Below, one piece after another: positions 38,644 through 50,000 of a stretch of DNA of 64,000 nucleotides. Source of the stretch: Taeniopygia guttata (taxonomy: Eukaryota > Chordata > Aves > Passeriformes > Estrildidae); NCBI RefSeq assembly GCF_048771995.1, contig NC_133025.1, positions 682,001 to 746,000 on the forward strand. Reading direction: 5' to 3'. Made by a program: the position numbers and the translations under genes. Positions within the stretch are counted from its first letter, which is position 1. Every line of letters starts with the position of its first letter. The notes under the pieces were generated by a model. It saw nothing but the letters and a program-made list of their open reading frames with translations. It did not search any database and was not told the DNA's origin.

Positions 38644-41600
38644 ATGGGTCCCGCCGCCTTCCTGGGGCTCTGCCTGTTGGGGTGCCTGCTGCTGCCCCCC
38701 GCCCTGCCGGGTGAGAGCCCCAAAGCGCGCCCCGAAACCCCAAAGTGCGCCCTGAGACCCTAAACTGCGCCCTGAAACCCCAAAGTGCGCCCGAAACCCC
38801 AAAGTGCGCCCTGAAACCCCAAAGTGTGCCTTGATCCCCCAAACTGTGCCCTGATCCCCTAAATTCCACCCTGAAACCCCAAACTCCACCCTGATCCCTT
38901 AAACTGCGCCCCAAGACCCCCATCTGCACCCTGATGCCCAAACTGCGCCCTAAAACCCCAAACTGCCCCCTGACCCCACAAATTGTGCCCCGATCCCCAA
39001 ACTGCACCCCAAGACCCCCATCTGCACCCCGGTCCCCAAACTGCACCCTGAGACCCCAAACTACACCGTGATCCCCTAAACTCTACTGTGATCCCCTAAA
39101 CTGCGCCCTGATCCCCCAAATTGTGCCCTGATCCCTCAAACTGCACCCCAATCCCCAAACTTCGCCCCGAGATCCCAAACTACACCTTGATCCCCTAAAC
39201 TCCACCGTGATCCCCCAAACTCTACTGTGATCCCCCAAACTGCGCCCTGATCCCCCCAACTGCACCCCGATTCCCAAAACTGCACCCCAAGACCCCCATC
39301 TGCACCCCGATCCCCAAACTGCGTCCTGAGCCCCCCAAACCCCCCAAAACTCCCCCAAAATACCCCAAAACCCCCCCAAACCTCACCAAACCCCCCTAAA
39401 ACTCCCCAAACCCCCCCAAACCCCCCAAACCCCCACAAAACCCCACAAAACCTCCACAAAACCCCCCCAAAACTCCCCCAAACCCCCTAAAATCCCCCCA
39501 AAACCCCCCAAACCCCCGCAGAACCCCCCCCAAAGCCCCCCAAACCCCCCCAAACCCCCCGGCCAGATTTGGGGTGACAGTGACCCCGCTGTCCCCCGCA
39601 GGGGCTGAGGCCACCCGCTGTCCCCGGGGCTGGCTGGCCTTTGGGGGACACTGCTACGGCTACTTCGGGCAGCAGCTGAGCTGGCGACGGGCCGAGGTGG
39701 GTACGGGGGGCACGGGGGGTCCCCCAAATCCCGGTCACCCCTGGATGTGGCATTGTCCCCAGGCGTGGTGCCAGGCCACCCGCGGGGGGTGTCCCCAAAT
39801 CCCGCCACCCCCTGGATGTGGCATTGTCCCCAGGCGTGGTGCCAGGCCACCCGCGGGGGGTGTCCCCAAATCCCTGTCACCCCCTGGATGTGGCATTGTC
39901 CCCAGGCGTGGTGCCAGGCCACCCGCGGGGGGTGTCCCCAAATCCCTGTCACCCCCTGGATGTGGCGTTGTCCCCAGGCGTGGTGCCAGGCCACCCGCGG
40001 GGGGCACGGGGGGTGCGGGGGGTGTCCCCAAATCCCTGTCACCCCCCTGGATGTGGCGTTGTCCCCAGGCGTGGTGCCAGGCCACCCGCGGGGGGCACGG
40101 GGGGCACGGGGGTTGTCCCCAAATCCCTGTCACCCCCTGGATGTGGCATTGTCCCCAGGCGTGGTGCCAGGCCACCCGCGGGGGGCACGGGGGGTGTCCC
40201 CAAATCCCGGTCACCCCCTGGATGTGGCATTGTCCCCAGGCGTGGTGCCAGGCCACCCGCGGGGGGCACCTGGCCTCGCTGCGCAGCCCCGAGGAGCACC
40301 GGGCGCTCGCCGCCTTCATCGCCCGCCGGCCGCGGGGAGAGGAGGAGGAGGAGGAGAAGGAGCGGGAGCGGGACCGGGAGAGGGACAGGGACAGGGAACG
40401 GGAGAGCGTCTGGATCGGCCTGCGACACCGGGTGAGTGACCGTCTGTCACCTTGCTGTCCCACCCTGCCGGTCCCTGGTGTCGCCTGGTGTCCCCTGGTG
40501 TCTTCTCCTTGCCCGGAGCCCTCCCTGCCTCACCTTCGTGTCCCACCTTAGTGTCCCCTGGTGTCCCCTGCTGGCCCCTGGTGTCTCCTGGTGTCCCACC
40601 CTGGCGTCCCCTGGTGTCCCCTGGTGTCCCCTCCCTGTCCAGACCCCTCCCTGTCTCACCTTCATGTCCCACCCTGGTGTCCCTGGTGTCCCCTGGTGTC
40701 TCCTGGTGTCCCCTCCCTGCACCCCAACTTGCCCTGAGCCCACCCTACCTCACCTTCGTGTCCCACCTTAGTGTCCCCTGCTGGCCCCTGGTGTCCCCTG
40801 GTGTCCCCTCTCTGCCCGGACCCCGCCCTGCCTCACCTTCATGTCCCACCTTAGTGTCCCCTGCTGTCCCACCCTGCTGGCCCCTGGTGTCCCCTCCCTG
40901 CCCTGAGCCTGCCCTGTCTCACCTTCGTGTCCCACCTTAGTGTCCTCTGCTGTGCCCTGCTGGCCCCCGGTGTCCCCTCCCGGCCCGGACCCCGCCCTGC
41001 CTCACCTTCCTGTCCCACCCTGCTGCCCCCTGGTGTCCCCCGTGTCCCCGTGTCCCCCTGACGCGCTGTCCCCGTGTCCCGTGTCGCAGCGCCAGGGGTG
41101 GCTCTGGGCTGACGGGTCCCCGCGCCACTACTGGGCCTGGGACGGGGACGATGGCCCCAAGGGACAGTCCTGTGTGGCCCTGGAGGACTCGGCGGGTGAG
41201 GCCTGGGGACAATCCATGGCCTGGGGACAGTGGGGCTGGGGACAGACAATGGCCTGGGGAGGTGGCAGGGGGGGCCAGGGGGTGACAGGGAGGGACAGGG
41301 GGGGTGGCAGGGAGGGACACGGGGGGGTCAGGAGGTGGCAGGGGGGGACAGGGGGTGGCAGGGAGGGACAGGGAGGATGACAGGGGTGACAGGGGGGTCA
41401 GGAGGTGGCAGGAGGTGACAGGGAGTGGCAGGGAGGGACAGAGGGGGTCAGGGAGGGACGGGGGGGTGGCAGGAAGGGATGGGGGGTCAGGAGGTGACAG
41501 GGGGTGGCAGGAGGTGACAGGGGGTGACAGGGGAATCAGGAGGTGGCAGGGAGGGACACGGAGGGTCAGGAGGTTACAGGAAGGACAGGGGGGTCTGGAG

Positions 41601-41873
41601 GTGACAGGAGGCACAGGAGGTGACAGGGAGGGACAGGGGGTGACAAGGGGGGACAGGGGGTGACAGGGGGTGGCAGGGAGGGACAGGGGGGGACAGGGGG
41701 TGACAGGAGGTGGCAGGAGGTGGCAGGAGGTGGCAGGGGGGGAGCAGGGTGTCCCGCATGTCCCCGTGTCCCGTGCCAGCGCGGCCGTGTCCCGTGTCCC
41801 CGCAGGGTTCATGGCCTGGGAGGGCGAGGCCTGCGGGGACCCCAAACCCTTCGTCTGCAAATACCGGGCCTAG
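38644..41873 (+). CDS. secreted C-type lectin, ovocleidin-17/struthiocalcin-like eggshell protein, 175 aa
   Basis: Exons: 38644-38710, 39602-39696, 40240-40431, 41090-41195, 41806-41873, all in phase. A hydrophobic signal peptide ([18 protein letters not shown]) precedes a single C-type lectin domain with six cysteines: RCPRGW, HCYGYF, AWC, QSCVAL, EACGD and FVCKYRA. Landmarks [22 protein letters not shown] and [11 protein letters not shown] strongly recall the avian eggshell lectins (chicken ovocleidin-17, goose ansocalcin, ostrich struthiocalcins, emu dromaiocalcins). EPN and QPD sugar-binding motifs are absent, as expected if the protein binds mineral. The loop before VWIGL is expanded into a highly charged stretch of six Glu followed by alternating Arg/Glu/Asp. 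Expected role: secretion by the shell gland and control of calcite growth. The family call is from remembered sequences; which paralogue it is cannot be settled here. Confidence 0.86.
38712..39560 (+). repeat. lectin-gene intron arrays
   Basis: 38712-39325: units of AAACTGCGCCCTGATCCCC type. 39325-39560: A/C-rich CCCCCAAAAC repeats. Confidence 0.9.
39720..40262 (+). repeat. six partial copies of the lectin CRD exon start with acceptors
   Basis: A 71-90 bp unit contains CTGGATGTGGCATTGTCCCCAG, broken here as CTGGATGTGGCA and TTGTCCCCAG, followed by codons for AWCQATRGG. Copies start at 39763, 39834, 39906, 39978, 40069 and 40159. The seventh (40240) continues into HLASLRSP and the rest of the exon. 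Confidence 0.95.
40435..41085 (+). repeat. lectin-gene intron array
   Basis: C/T-rich CCTGGTGTCCCCTGCTGGCC and CTGCCTCACCTTCGTGTCCC units, about 100-bp higher order. Confidence 0.88.
41200..41755 (+). repeat. lectin-gene intron array
   Basis: Short GGGAGGGACAGGGGGTGACA and AGGAGGTGGCAGG units. Confidence 0.9.
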
Positions 41874-42346
41874 GGGGGCCCCCCAACCTGCCAGCCCCCC
41901 ACTCTGGGGCCGACCCCCCAAATCCTGCCCCCAAACCCCATCCCAAACCCCAAATCCCACCCCTGTGCCCCCAAACCCCGTCCCGGACCCCAATCCCAAA
42001 TCCCAGCCCTGCCCCTGCTGCGCTGCCCCCCAGATCCCAAATCCACATCCTGTGCCCCAAATCCCACCTCCTGTGCCCCAAATCCCACACCCTGTGCCCC
42101 AAATCCCAAATCCTGCCCCTAAACCCCCTCCCGGACCCCAATCCCAAATCCCAACCCTGCCCGCCCCTGCTGCACTGCCCCCCAGATCCCAAATCCTGCC
42201 CCTGTGCCCCAAATCCCAAATCCTGTGCCCCAAATCCCCCCCGCCCCCCAAACCCCAAATCCACCCCCTGCCCCCCAAATCTCCCCCGCCCCTCGCTGCC
42301 CCCCAAACCCCCGGACCCCCCCCCCCACCCCACCCCGAGACCCCCC

Positions 42347-42352
42347 AATAAA
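42347..42352 (+). terminator. lectin gene polyadenylation signal AATAAA
   Basis: AATAAA lies 474 bp after the TAG. The 3' UTR between them is itself repetitive (CCCAAATCCCA units and a ~170-bp duplicated block). Confidence 0.8.
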
Positions 42353-42529
42353 GTGACGGAAGCACCGGGACCCCCCGTGTCCCTCGGCCGTGTCTGCGCC
42401 CCACGGGTGACACCCACGGGGGACAGGGACCCTCGGGGGGCGCGGGGGGTACAGCCGGGGGGTGTCCCCAGGACAGGGGTGTCCCCAAGGGAAGGGGGTC
42501 CCCAAATCAGCCCCGGGGGGTCTCTGCCA

Positions 42530-43145
42530 CTCTCTGTGTCCCCATGTGTCCCCCCATGTCTCCCCATGTCCCCCCATGTGTCCCCATGTCCCCATGTCCC
42601 CCCATGTGTCCCCATGTCCCCCATGTGTCCCCACGGGCTGTATTTTCGGGGTGCACCCATCGGGATGTATTTTTGGGGGTGCTGGGGGTCAATCACGGGC
42701 GCTATTTTCGGGGTGCACCCATGGGGATGTACCCACGGGCTGTATTTTCGGGGTGCACACATCGGGGGGTACCCATGGGGTGTATTTTTTTGGGGTGCAC
42801 CCATCGGGATGTATTTTTGGGGTGCTGGGGGTCAATCCATGGGGTCTATTTTTTGGGTGTACACACTGAGATGTATTTTTGGGGGTGCTGGGGGTCAATC
42901 CATGGGCTGTATTTTTGGGGTGCACCCATCGCGATGCTCCCACGGGGTGTATTTTTGGGGTGTACACACTGAGATGTATTTTTGGGGGTGCTGGGGATCA
43001 ATGCACGGGGTGTATTTTCGGGGTGCACACTCTGGGATATATTTTTGGGGGTCCATCCACGGGCTGTATTTTTGGGGTGCACCCATGGGGATGTATTTTG
43101 GGGGTGCTGGGGGTCAATCCATGGGGTGTATTTTCGGGGCGCACC
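42530..43145. repeat. lectin-ODF3B intergenic arrays
   Basis: 42530-42640: CCCCATGTGTCCCCATGTCC. 42640-43145: ~25-bp units TATTTTCGGGGTGCACCCAT with a GGGTGCTGGGGGTCAATC spacer. Confidence 0.9.
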
Positions 43146-43300
43146 CATCGCGGAGCTCCCGCGGAGCACCCCGGGGTGCCGATCCCGGCGGGGCGCCCGG
43201 AGCGCCACCGGCACCCCGCGGCCTTTGTGACACCGCCACCCCCGAGTGTCACCGTCACCAGGACACCGCTGCCACCAACAGCGCTGTCCCCGCGGCCGAG

Positions 43301-46300
43301 ATGGCACCGGCGGGACTGGCGGGACACCAGGACCCACCGAACCCACGCGAGTCACCGGGAAAGGACCGGAGCGACCCCCGCGGCCCCGCGCACAGCTCCG
43401 GGGGGCGGCGGGGGGACCCCGAGGCGCCCCGGTACCGGTTCCCCGGGCCCCGGTACGCGGTGCCCGCCGGTGGTACCGCCCGGGACCGCCACCGCGGGGC
43501 CGCCTCCAGCATGGGCGGCCGGTTACCGGAGCGGGGCAACGGGGGCACACCGGGGCCAGGTGAGGGACGGAGGGAGGGGCACACACCGGGCACACACCGG
43601 GCACACACCGGGCACACACCGGGCACAGGTGAGGGAGTGAGGGAGGGGCGGGCACACACCGGGCACACACCGGGACAGGTGAGGGACTGAGGGAGGGGCA
43701 CACACCGGGCACAGGTGAGGGACTGAGGGAGGGGCACACACCGGGCACACACCGGGCACACACCGGGCACAGGTGAGTGAGGGAGGGGCGGGCACACACC
43801 GGGCACACACCGGGACAGGTGAGGGAATGAGGGAGGGACGGGCACACACCGGGCACAGGTGAGTGAGTGAGGGGCGGGCACACACCGGGCACAGGTGAGG
43901 GAGGGGCGGGCACACACCGGGCACAGGTGAGTGACTAAGGGAGGGGCCGCCGTGCCCGGGTGGCACCGGAGCTGCCGCGGCTGACCCCCCTCACCCCTTG
44001 TGCCCCCCTCGCCCCCTCTCTCAGGGCATTATTTCCCGGAGCGGGCACACAGGCTGACCGTGCCCACAGCCCCCGCCTGCTCCATCCGGGCCCGCAGCCG
44101 CACGGACAGACCCCCGCCCACGCCAGGTGAGGGACCCCCGGGTCCTGCTGGCACCCCCGGGTCCTGCTGGCACCCCCACATGCTGCTGGCATCTCCCTGG
44201 GGTCGGGCTGGGTGCAGCGGGGGGCCCGTGCCAGGTACAGGTTGGGGTCCACGGTGCCGTACCTGTTGGGTCCGGGGCTCTGCGGGGACAGGGACGGGTG
44301 ATGCCACCCCCGGGATGGCCGTACCCCACACCCTCGGGACCCACAGCCCCTCCACCCTACACCCCTGGCACCCCACAGCCTTGATACCCCAGGGACCCCT
44401 GGCACCCCCACCCTTGGCACCCCGACCCCACGGACCCCTGGCACCCACATCCCTGGCACCCCGACCGCCTGGACCCCTGGCACCCCCACACCCTTGGCAC
44501 CTGAACCCCACAGACCCCTGGCACCCCACACCCTTGGCACTTGACCCCTCAAATCACTGGCACCCCACACCCTTGGCACCCCACACCCTTGGTACCCCAA
44601 CCCCACAAACCCCTGGCACCCCACACCCCTGGCACCCCACATCCTTGGTACCCCGACTCCCCACACCCCTGCCCGTGTCCCCCCGGCCGTGTCCCCCCGC
44701 CAGGCCCTGCCACCTACCAGCTGCCACCCGTGATGGGTCCCCGCCTGGTGACAAAGCCATCGACCCCCCAGTGCACCATGACCGGGAGAGGCCCCGGAAT
44801 CTTCGACAGCGAGGAAAAGGTGGGGGGCAGGGGAATGGGGGGCAGGGGGCTGTGGGGTCGGGGTGCCAAGGGTGTGGGGTGCCAGGGGTCCGTGGGGTTG
44901 GGATGCCAGGGATGTGGGGGGTCGGGGTATCAAGGATGTGGGGTGCCAAGGGTGTGGGGTGCCAGGGATGTGGGGGGTCGGGGTACCAAGGGTGTGGGTG
45001 CCAGGGGTCCGTGGGGTCGAGGTGCCAAGGGTGTGGGGTGCCAGGCGTTTGAGGGGTCGGGATACCAAGGGTGTGGGGTGCCAGGGGTCCGTGGGGTCGG
45101 GGTACCAAGGGTGTGGGGTGCCAGGGGTCCATGGGGTCGGGGTGCCAGGGGTGTGGGGTGCCAGGGGTCCATGGGGTCGGGGTGCCAGGGGTGTGGGGTG
45201 CCAGGGGTCCGTGGGGTCGGGGTATCAAGGGTGTGGGGTGCCAGGGGTCTGTGGGGTCAGGGTACCAAGGCTTTGAGGTGCCAGGGGTCCGTGGGGTACC
45301 AAGGAGTCTGGGGTGCCAGGGGTGTAGGGCGGAGGGGCTGTGGGTCCCGAGGGTGTGGGGTACGGCCATCCGGGGGGTGGCATCACCCGTCCCTGTGCCC
45401 GCAGACCCCCGGACCCAACAGGTACGGCACTGTGGACCCCAACCTGTACCTGGCACGGGCCCCCCGCTGCACCTTAGCGGGGCGCGGCCGCCCCAGCCCG
45501 ACCCCACAGACACCCGGCCCCAGTGACTACTGCCCCAAACAGGTGAGCGGGGACAGGGACACGGGGCTGGGGGACAGGGACACGGGGCTGGGGGACAGGG
45601 ACACGGGGCTGGGGGACAGGGACAGGGACAGGGACGGGGCTGGGGGACAGAGACGGGGCTGGGGGACAGGGACAGGGGGCTGGGGGACAGGGATGGGGCT
45701 GGGGGACAGGGACAGAGGGATGAGGGACAGGGACACGGGGCTGGGGGACACGGACAGAGCTGGGGGACAGGGACACGGGGCCGGGGGACAGGGACAGGGA
45801 CAGGGACGGGGGACAGGGACAGGGCTGGGGGACAGGGACAGGGCTGGGGGACAGGGATGGGGGACAGGGACGGGGCTGGGGGAGAGGGACAGGGACACGG
45901 GGCAGGGGGACAGGGACAGCGCTGAGGGACAGGGACAGGGACCGGGCCGGGGGACAGGGACAGGGCCGGGGGACAGGGGCGGGGAGCAGGGACGGGGCTG
46001 GGGGACAGGGACATGGGGCTGGGGACAGGGACACGGGGCTGGGGGACAGGGATGGGGGACAGGGACAGGGATGGGGGACAGGGACACGGGGCTGGGGGAC
46101 AGGGGGACAGGGACACGGGGCTGGGGGACAGGGACCGGGCTGGGGGACAGGGACAGGGACATGGGGCTGGGGGACAGGAACCGGGTTAGGGGACAGGGCT
46201 TGGGGACAGGGAGCCACCGCCCCTCACCTTGTCACCGCCGCTGTCCTCCCGCAGGAGCGGAGACAAGGACAGAGCTTCGGCGTGCGCCACGCGGAGTGCG

Positions 46301-46329
46301 TTGTGCCCGTACCGGACCGGTGCCCGTGA
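43301..46329 (+). CDS. ODF3B: outer dense fiber protein 3B-like (SHIPPO repeats), about 229 aa
   Basis: Exons: 43301-43559, 44025-44126, 44704-44819, 45405-45542, 46255-46329. Phases agree at each junction. SHIPPO-type PGP motifs recur: FPGPRY, TPGPGHYFPER, TPGPATYQLPP, TPGPNRYGTVDPN and TPGPSDY, with a C-terminal SFGVRHAE, matching human ODF3B (CIMAP1B, about 253 aa) in order. The family acts in sperm tails and cilia as microtubule-associated proteins. The first exon is the least certain: the ATG at 43301 is the first in frame, but human ODF3B has a different N-terminus. TYMP follows on the same strand as in human. Exon 3 lies between the arms of a large inverted repeat and exon 4 lies within its downstream arm. 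No AATAAA is seen after the stop. Confidence 0.85.
43540..43935 (+). repeat. ODF3B intron 1 array carrying repeated 5' splice sites
   Basis: The real donor reads CCGGGGCCAG|GTGAGGGA. The following array repeats ACACCGGGCACAGGTGAGGG about eight times, so the last exonic bases and the donor are copied downstream. Confidence 0.85.
44211..44690. repeat. upstream arm of a large inverted duplication in ODF3B
   Basis: 44211-44290 is a near-identical reverse complement of exon 4 and its acceptor (45405-45473). 44290-44370 is the reverse complement of the intron just upstream (45300-45404). 44370-44690 is a CACCCCACACCCTTGG array complementary to 44830-45290. Confidence 0.92.
44830..45473. repeat. 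downstream arm of the ODF3B inverted duplication
   Basis: A GGGGTGCCAGGGGTCCGTGG array (44830-45290) leads into unique intron sequence and exon 4. It pairs with the upstream arm at 44211-44690. The ~140-bp spacer between the arms contains exon 3. Confidence 0.92.
45543..46205 (+). repeat. ODF3B intron 4 array
   Basis: GGGGCTGGGGGACAGGGACA units, about 18-20 bp. Confidence 0.93.
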
Positions 46330-47058
46330 CGGTCCGGTGCCCGTACCGGACCCGTGCCCGTGACGGACCGGTGCCCCCAGGGCAGCGGGCACGGGGCTGG
46401 CACCGTCCTCCCGTGATAAACATGACCCGCAGCAGCACCGATCGCTCTCCTTCCGTCCCGCCGCGTCGCACGGGGGGAGGGGGTCCCCTAAACATGTCCT
46501 GAGGACACCCCACGGAGGGGACACGGGGCAGGGAGGGGACACGGAGGGGACACGGGGCAGGGAGGGGACACGTCTCTGTCACTCCGCGGGATCCGTGGGG
46601 TGCGGCAGATCCCGGGTGGGGCATCACCTGCCGGTGCCCACGGCGAACGAGAAACCCGGGGGGCCACCCCCCGTGTCACCCCCACCCCTGCCACCCCCGT
46701 GTCACCTCCCGGCCGGGCTCAGAGTCCACGGGCCGGAACCGGCTGCGGGCAGCGGGCACCGGGAACGGGGCCAGGCTGGGCACGGGATTAAACCGGGCAC
46801 GGGATTAAACCGGGCACGGGCAGGTCCCGGCGGCTCCGGGTGACCGGGGGGTGGCTCCGGGTGACCGGGGGGTGGCTCCGGGTTACCGGGGGGTGGCTCT
46901 GGGTGACCGGGGGGTGGCTCCGGGTGACCGGGGGTGGCTCCGGGTAACCGGGGGTGGCTCCGGGTGACCGGGGCGCGGCCGGGCGGGCCCGGGTGCCACC
47001 GCTGCCACTTGGGGGTGGTGGCAGGGCCAGCTCCCGGTGCCCGCTGTCCGGGACGGGG
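46330..47058. other. ODF3B-TYMP intergenic region
   Basis: 46330-46400 repeats GACCGGTGCCCGT. 46500-46590 repeats GGGGACACGGGGCAGGGA. 46790-46980 is a ~20-bp array GGTGACCGGGGGGTGGCTCC. CpG is dense near 46720-46790 and 46960-47050, where the TYMP promoter may lie. No TATA or CCAAT box stands out. Confidence 0.6.
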
Positions 47059-50000
47059 ATGGACACCCCGAGTCCCCTCCCGGCCCTGATCCGCAAGAAG
47101 CGGGACGGGGAGCGCCTGGAGGACACCGAGATCCGGAGCTTCGTGCGCGGTGTCACCGAGGGCACCGCGCAGGAGGGACAGATCGGTGGGGACACGGGGA
47201 CACCCCGGGGGCGGGAGGGGTGACACGGCCGGGGGGTGACACGGGCACAGCAAGGCAAACCCCGAGATGTGCCGGGGGGTCCTGGGGAGGGGACACGGCG
47301 GGGGGACCACCCTGGGAGGACAGAGAGGGACACCAGGACATGCCACCAGCACGGGGCACAGCGCGGGGAGGGTGACACGGGGACCCCAGGGTGTGGCAGA
47401 GGGTCACGGGCAGGGGGTGGGGAGGGCACTGAGGTGGCACCCCGGTGCCATCCGGCTGCGGGGACAGGGGAGGGCTGGGGACAGGTGCCGTGTCACCGTG
47501 CCACCCCAGGTGCCATGCTGATGGCCATCCGGCTGCGGGGACAGGGGAGGGGAGGGGACAGGTGCCGTGTCACCGTGTCCCCCCAGGTGCCATGCTGATG
47601 GCCATCCGGCTGCGGGGACAGGGGAGGGGAGGGGACAGGTGCCATGTCACCGTGTCCCCCCAGGTGCCATGCTGATGGCCATCCGGCTGCGGGGACAGGG
47701 GAGGGGAGAGGACAGGTGCCATGTCACCGTGTCCCCCCAGGTGCCATGCTGATGGCCATCCGGCTGCGGGGCATGGACGCGGGGGAGACGCTGGCACTGA
47801 CCCGTGCCATGGCCGGCTCCGGGCGCACCCTGGCCTGGCCGCCCGCCTGGCACGGGCTGCTGGTGGACAAGCACTCGACTGGTGGCGTTGGGGACAAGGT
47901 CAGCCTGGCCCTGGCCCCCGCGCTGGCCGCCTGCGGCTGCAAGGTGAGGGGACGCGGGGCTCGGGGGTGCCCACCCGTGCCCAGCCGTGCCCACCCGTGC
48001 CCACCCGTGCCCAGCCGTGCCCGCCCGCAGGTGCCCATGATCAGCGGGCGCGGGCTGGGCCACACCGGGGGCACCCTGGACAAGCTGGAGGCCATTCCCG
48101 GATTTCGCGTCTCCCAGAGCCCCGAGGAGGTGACACACGGGGGGTGGTGGGTGAGGGGACACCACGGACACCCCCAGAGCCCGCAGGGACGGGCTGGGTG
48201 GCACCGCGGCGGCAGAGGGGTGGGGGTGACACTGGGGCGGGGATGGGGTCTCACTGGGGCGCCAGTGGGGTATCCGTGGGGTGTGGGGTGGTGATGGGGT
48301 CTCACTGGGGTGTGGGGTGACAATGGGGTGGTGATGGGGTCTCACTGGTGTGGGGTGACAGTGGGGTGGTGATGGGGTGACACTGGTGTGGGGTGACACT
48401 GAGGTGGTGATGGGGTCTCACTGGGGTGTGGGGTGACAATGGGGTGATGATGATGGGGTCTCACTGGGTGTGGGGTGACACTGGGGTGTGGGGTGACACT
48501 GGGGTGTGGGGTGACAATGGGGTGATGATGGGGTGACACTGGGGTGGTGATGGGATGACACTGGGGCGTGGGGTGACACTGGGGTGATGATGGGGTCTCA
48601 CTGAGGTGTGGGGTGATGATGGGGTCTCACTGGGGTGTGGGGTGACAGTGGGGTGATGATGATGGGGTCTCACTGGGTGTGTGTGGGGTGACACTGGGGT
48701 GTGGGGTGACACTGGGGTGATGATGGGGTCTCACCGGGGCGCCAGTGGGGTGTCCGTGGGGTGTGGGGTGACAATGGGATGATGATGGGGTCTCACTGGG
48801 GTGTGGGGTGACAGTGGGGTGGTGATGGGGTGACACTGGGGCGGTGATGGGGTCTCACTGGGGTGTGGGGTGACACTGGGGCAGTGATGGGGTGACACTG
48901 GGGTGTGGGGTGACACTGGGGTGTGAGGTGACACTGGGGTGATGATGGGGTCTCACTGGGGTGGGGGGTGACACTGCGGTGGTGATGGAGTCTCACTGGG
49001 GTGTGGGGGTGACAATGGGGTGTGGGGTGATGATGGGGTCTCACTAGGGCGCCAGTGGGGTATCCATGGGGTGTGGGGTGACAGTGGGGTGATGATGGGG
49101 TCTCACTGGGGTGTGGGGTGACAGTGGGGTGCCCAGGGGGTCCGAAGAGGGGGTGGGTGCTATGGGGTACCGATGGGGTACAGGCACCAGTGGGTTGTGG
49201 GTTCTCACGGGCTCCCAAAAGGGGCCAGGAGAAGACGGGGGGTGGTGCCCTTGGGTTGTGTGGGTGTCACCGGGGTGTCACCGGGGTGCCACCGGGGTGC
49301 CACTGAGGTGTCACCCGCGTGTCACCGCTGCCCGCAGATGCAGCAGATCCTGGCACGCGTGGGCTGCTGCATCGTGGGGCAGAGCGCGGAGCTGGTGCCC
49401 GCGGACCGGGTGCTCTACGGGCTGCGCGATGTCACGGCCACCGTGGACAGCCTGCCGCTCATCACGGGTGCGTGGGGACAGCACGGGGACACGGGGACAC
49501 GGCCGGGCCGCAGGCGGTGACCCCCCTGCCCTGCCCAGCCTCCATCCTCAGCAAGAAGGCGGCGGAGCGGCTCCGGGCGCTGGTGCTCGATGTCAAGTTC
49601 GGGGAGGCGGCTCTGTGCCCCGGCCAGGAGAGCGCGCGGGAGCTGGCACGGAGCCTGGTGACACCCCGGGGACCCCGCCACCCCTGGCCCTGCCGCTGGC
49701 CCCTGCTGCTGTCCCTGTCACTGTCCCGCTGTCCCGGGCCATTCCCGCTGTCCCTGCTCCTGTCCCTGTCCGTGTCCCTGCTCCTGTCCCTGTCCCTGCT
49801 GTCCCCGTCCTTGCCCGCTGTTCCGGGCTATTCCCGCTGTCCCTGTCCCTGCTCCTGTTCCTGTCCCTACCTGCAGTCCCTTGTCCCTGCCTGCTGTCCC
49901 TTATCCCTGACTCCGGCTGTTCATATTCCTGTCCCTGTCTGCTGCCCCTGCTCCTGTCCCTATCCCTGTTCCTGTCCCTCTTCCTGTCCCTGTCCTTTCT

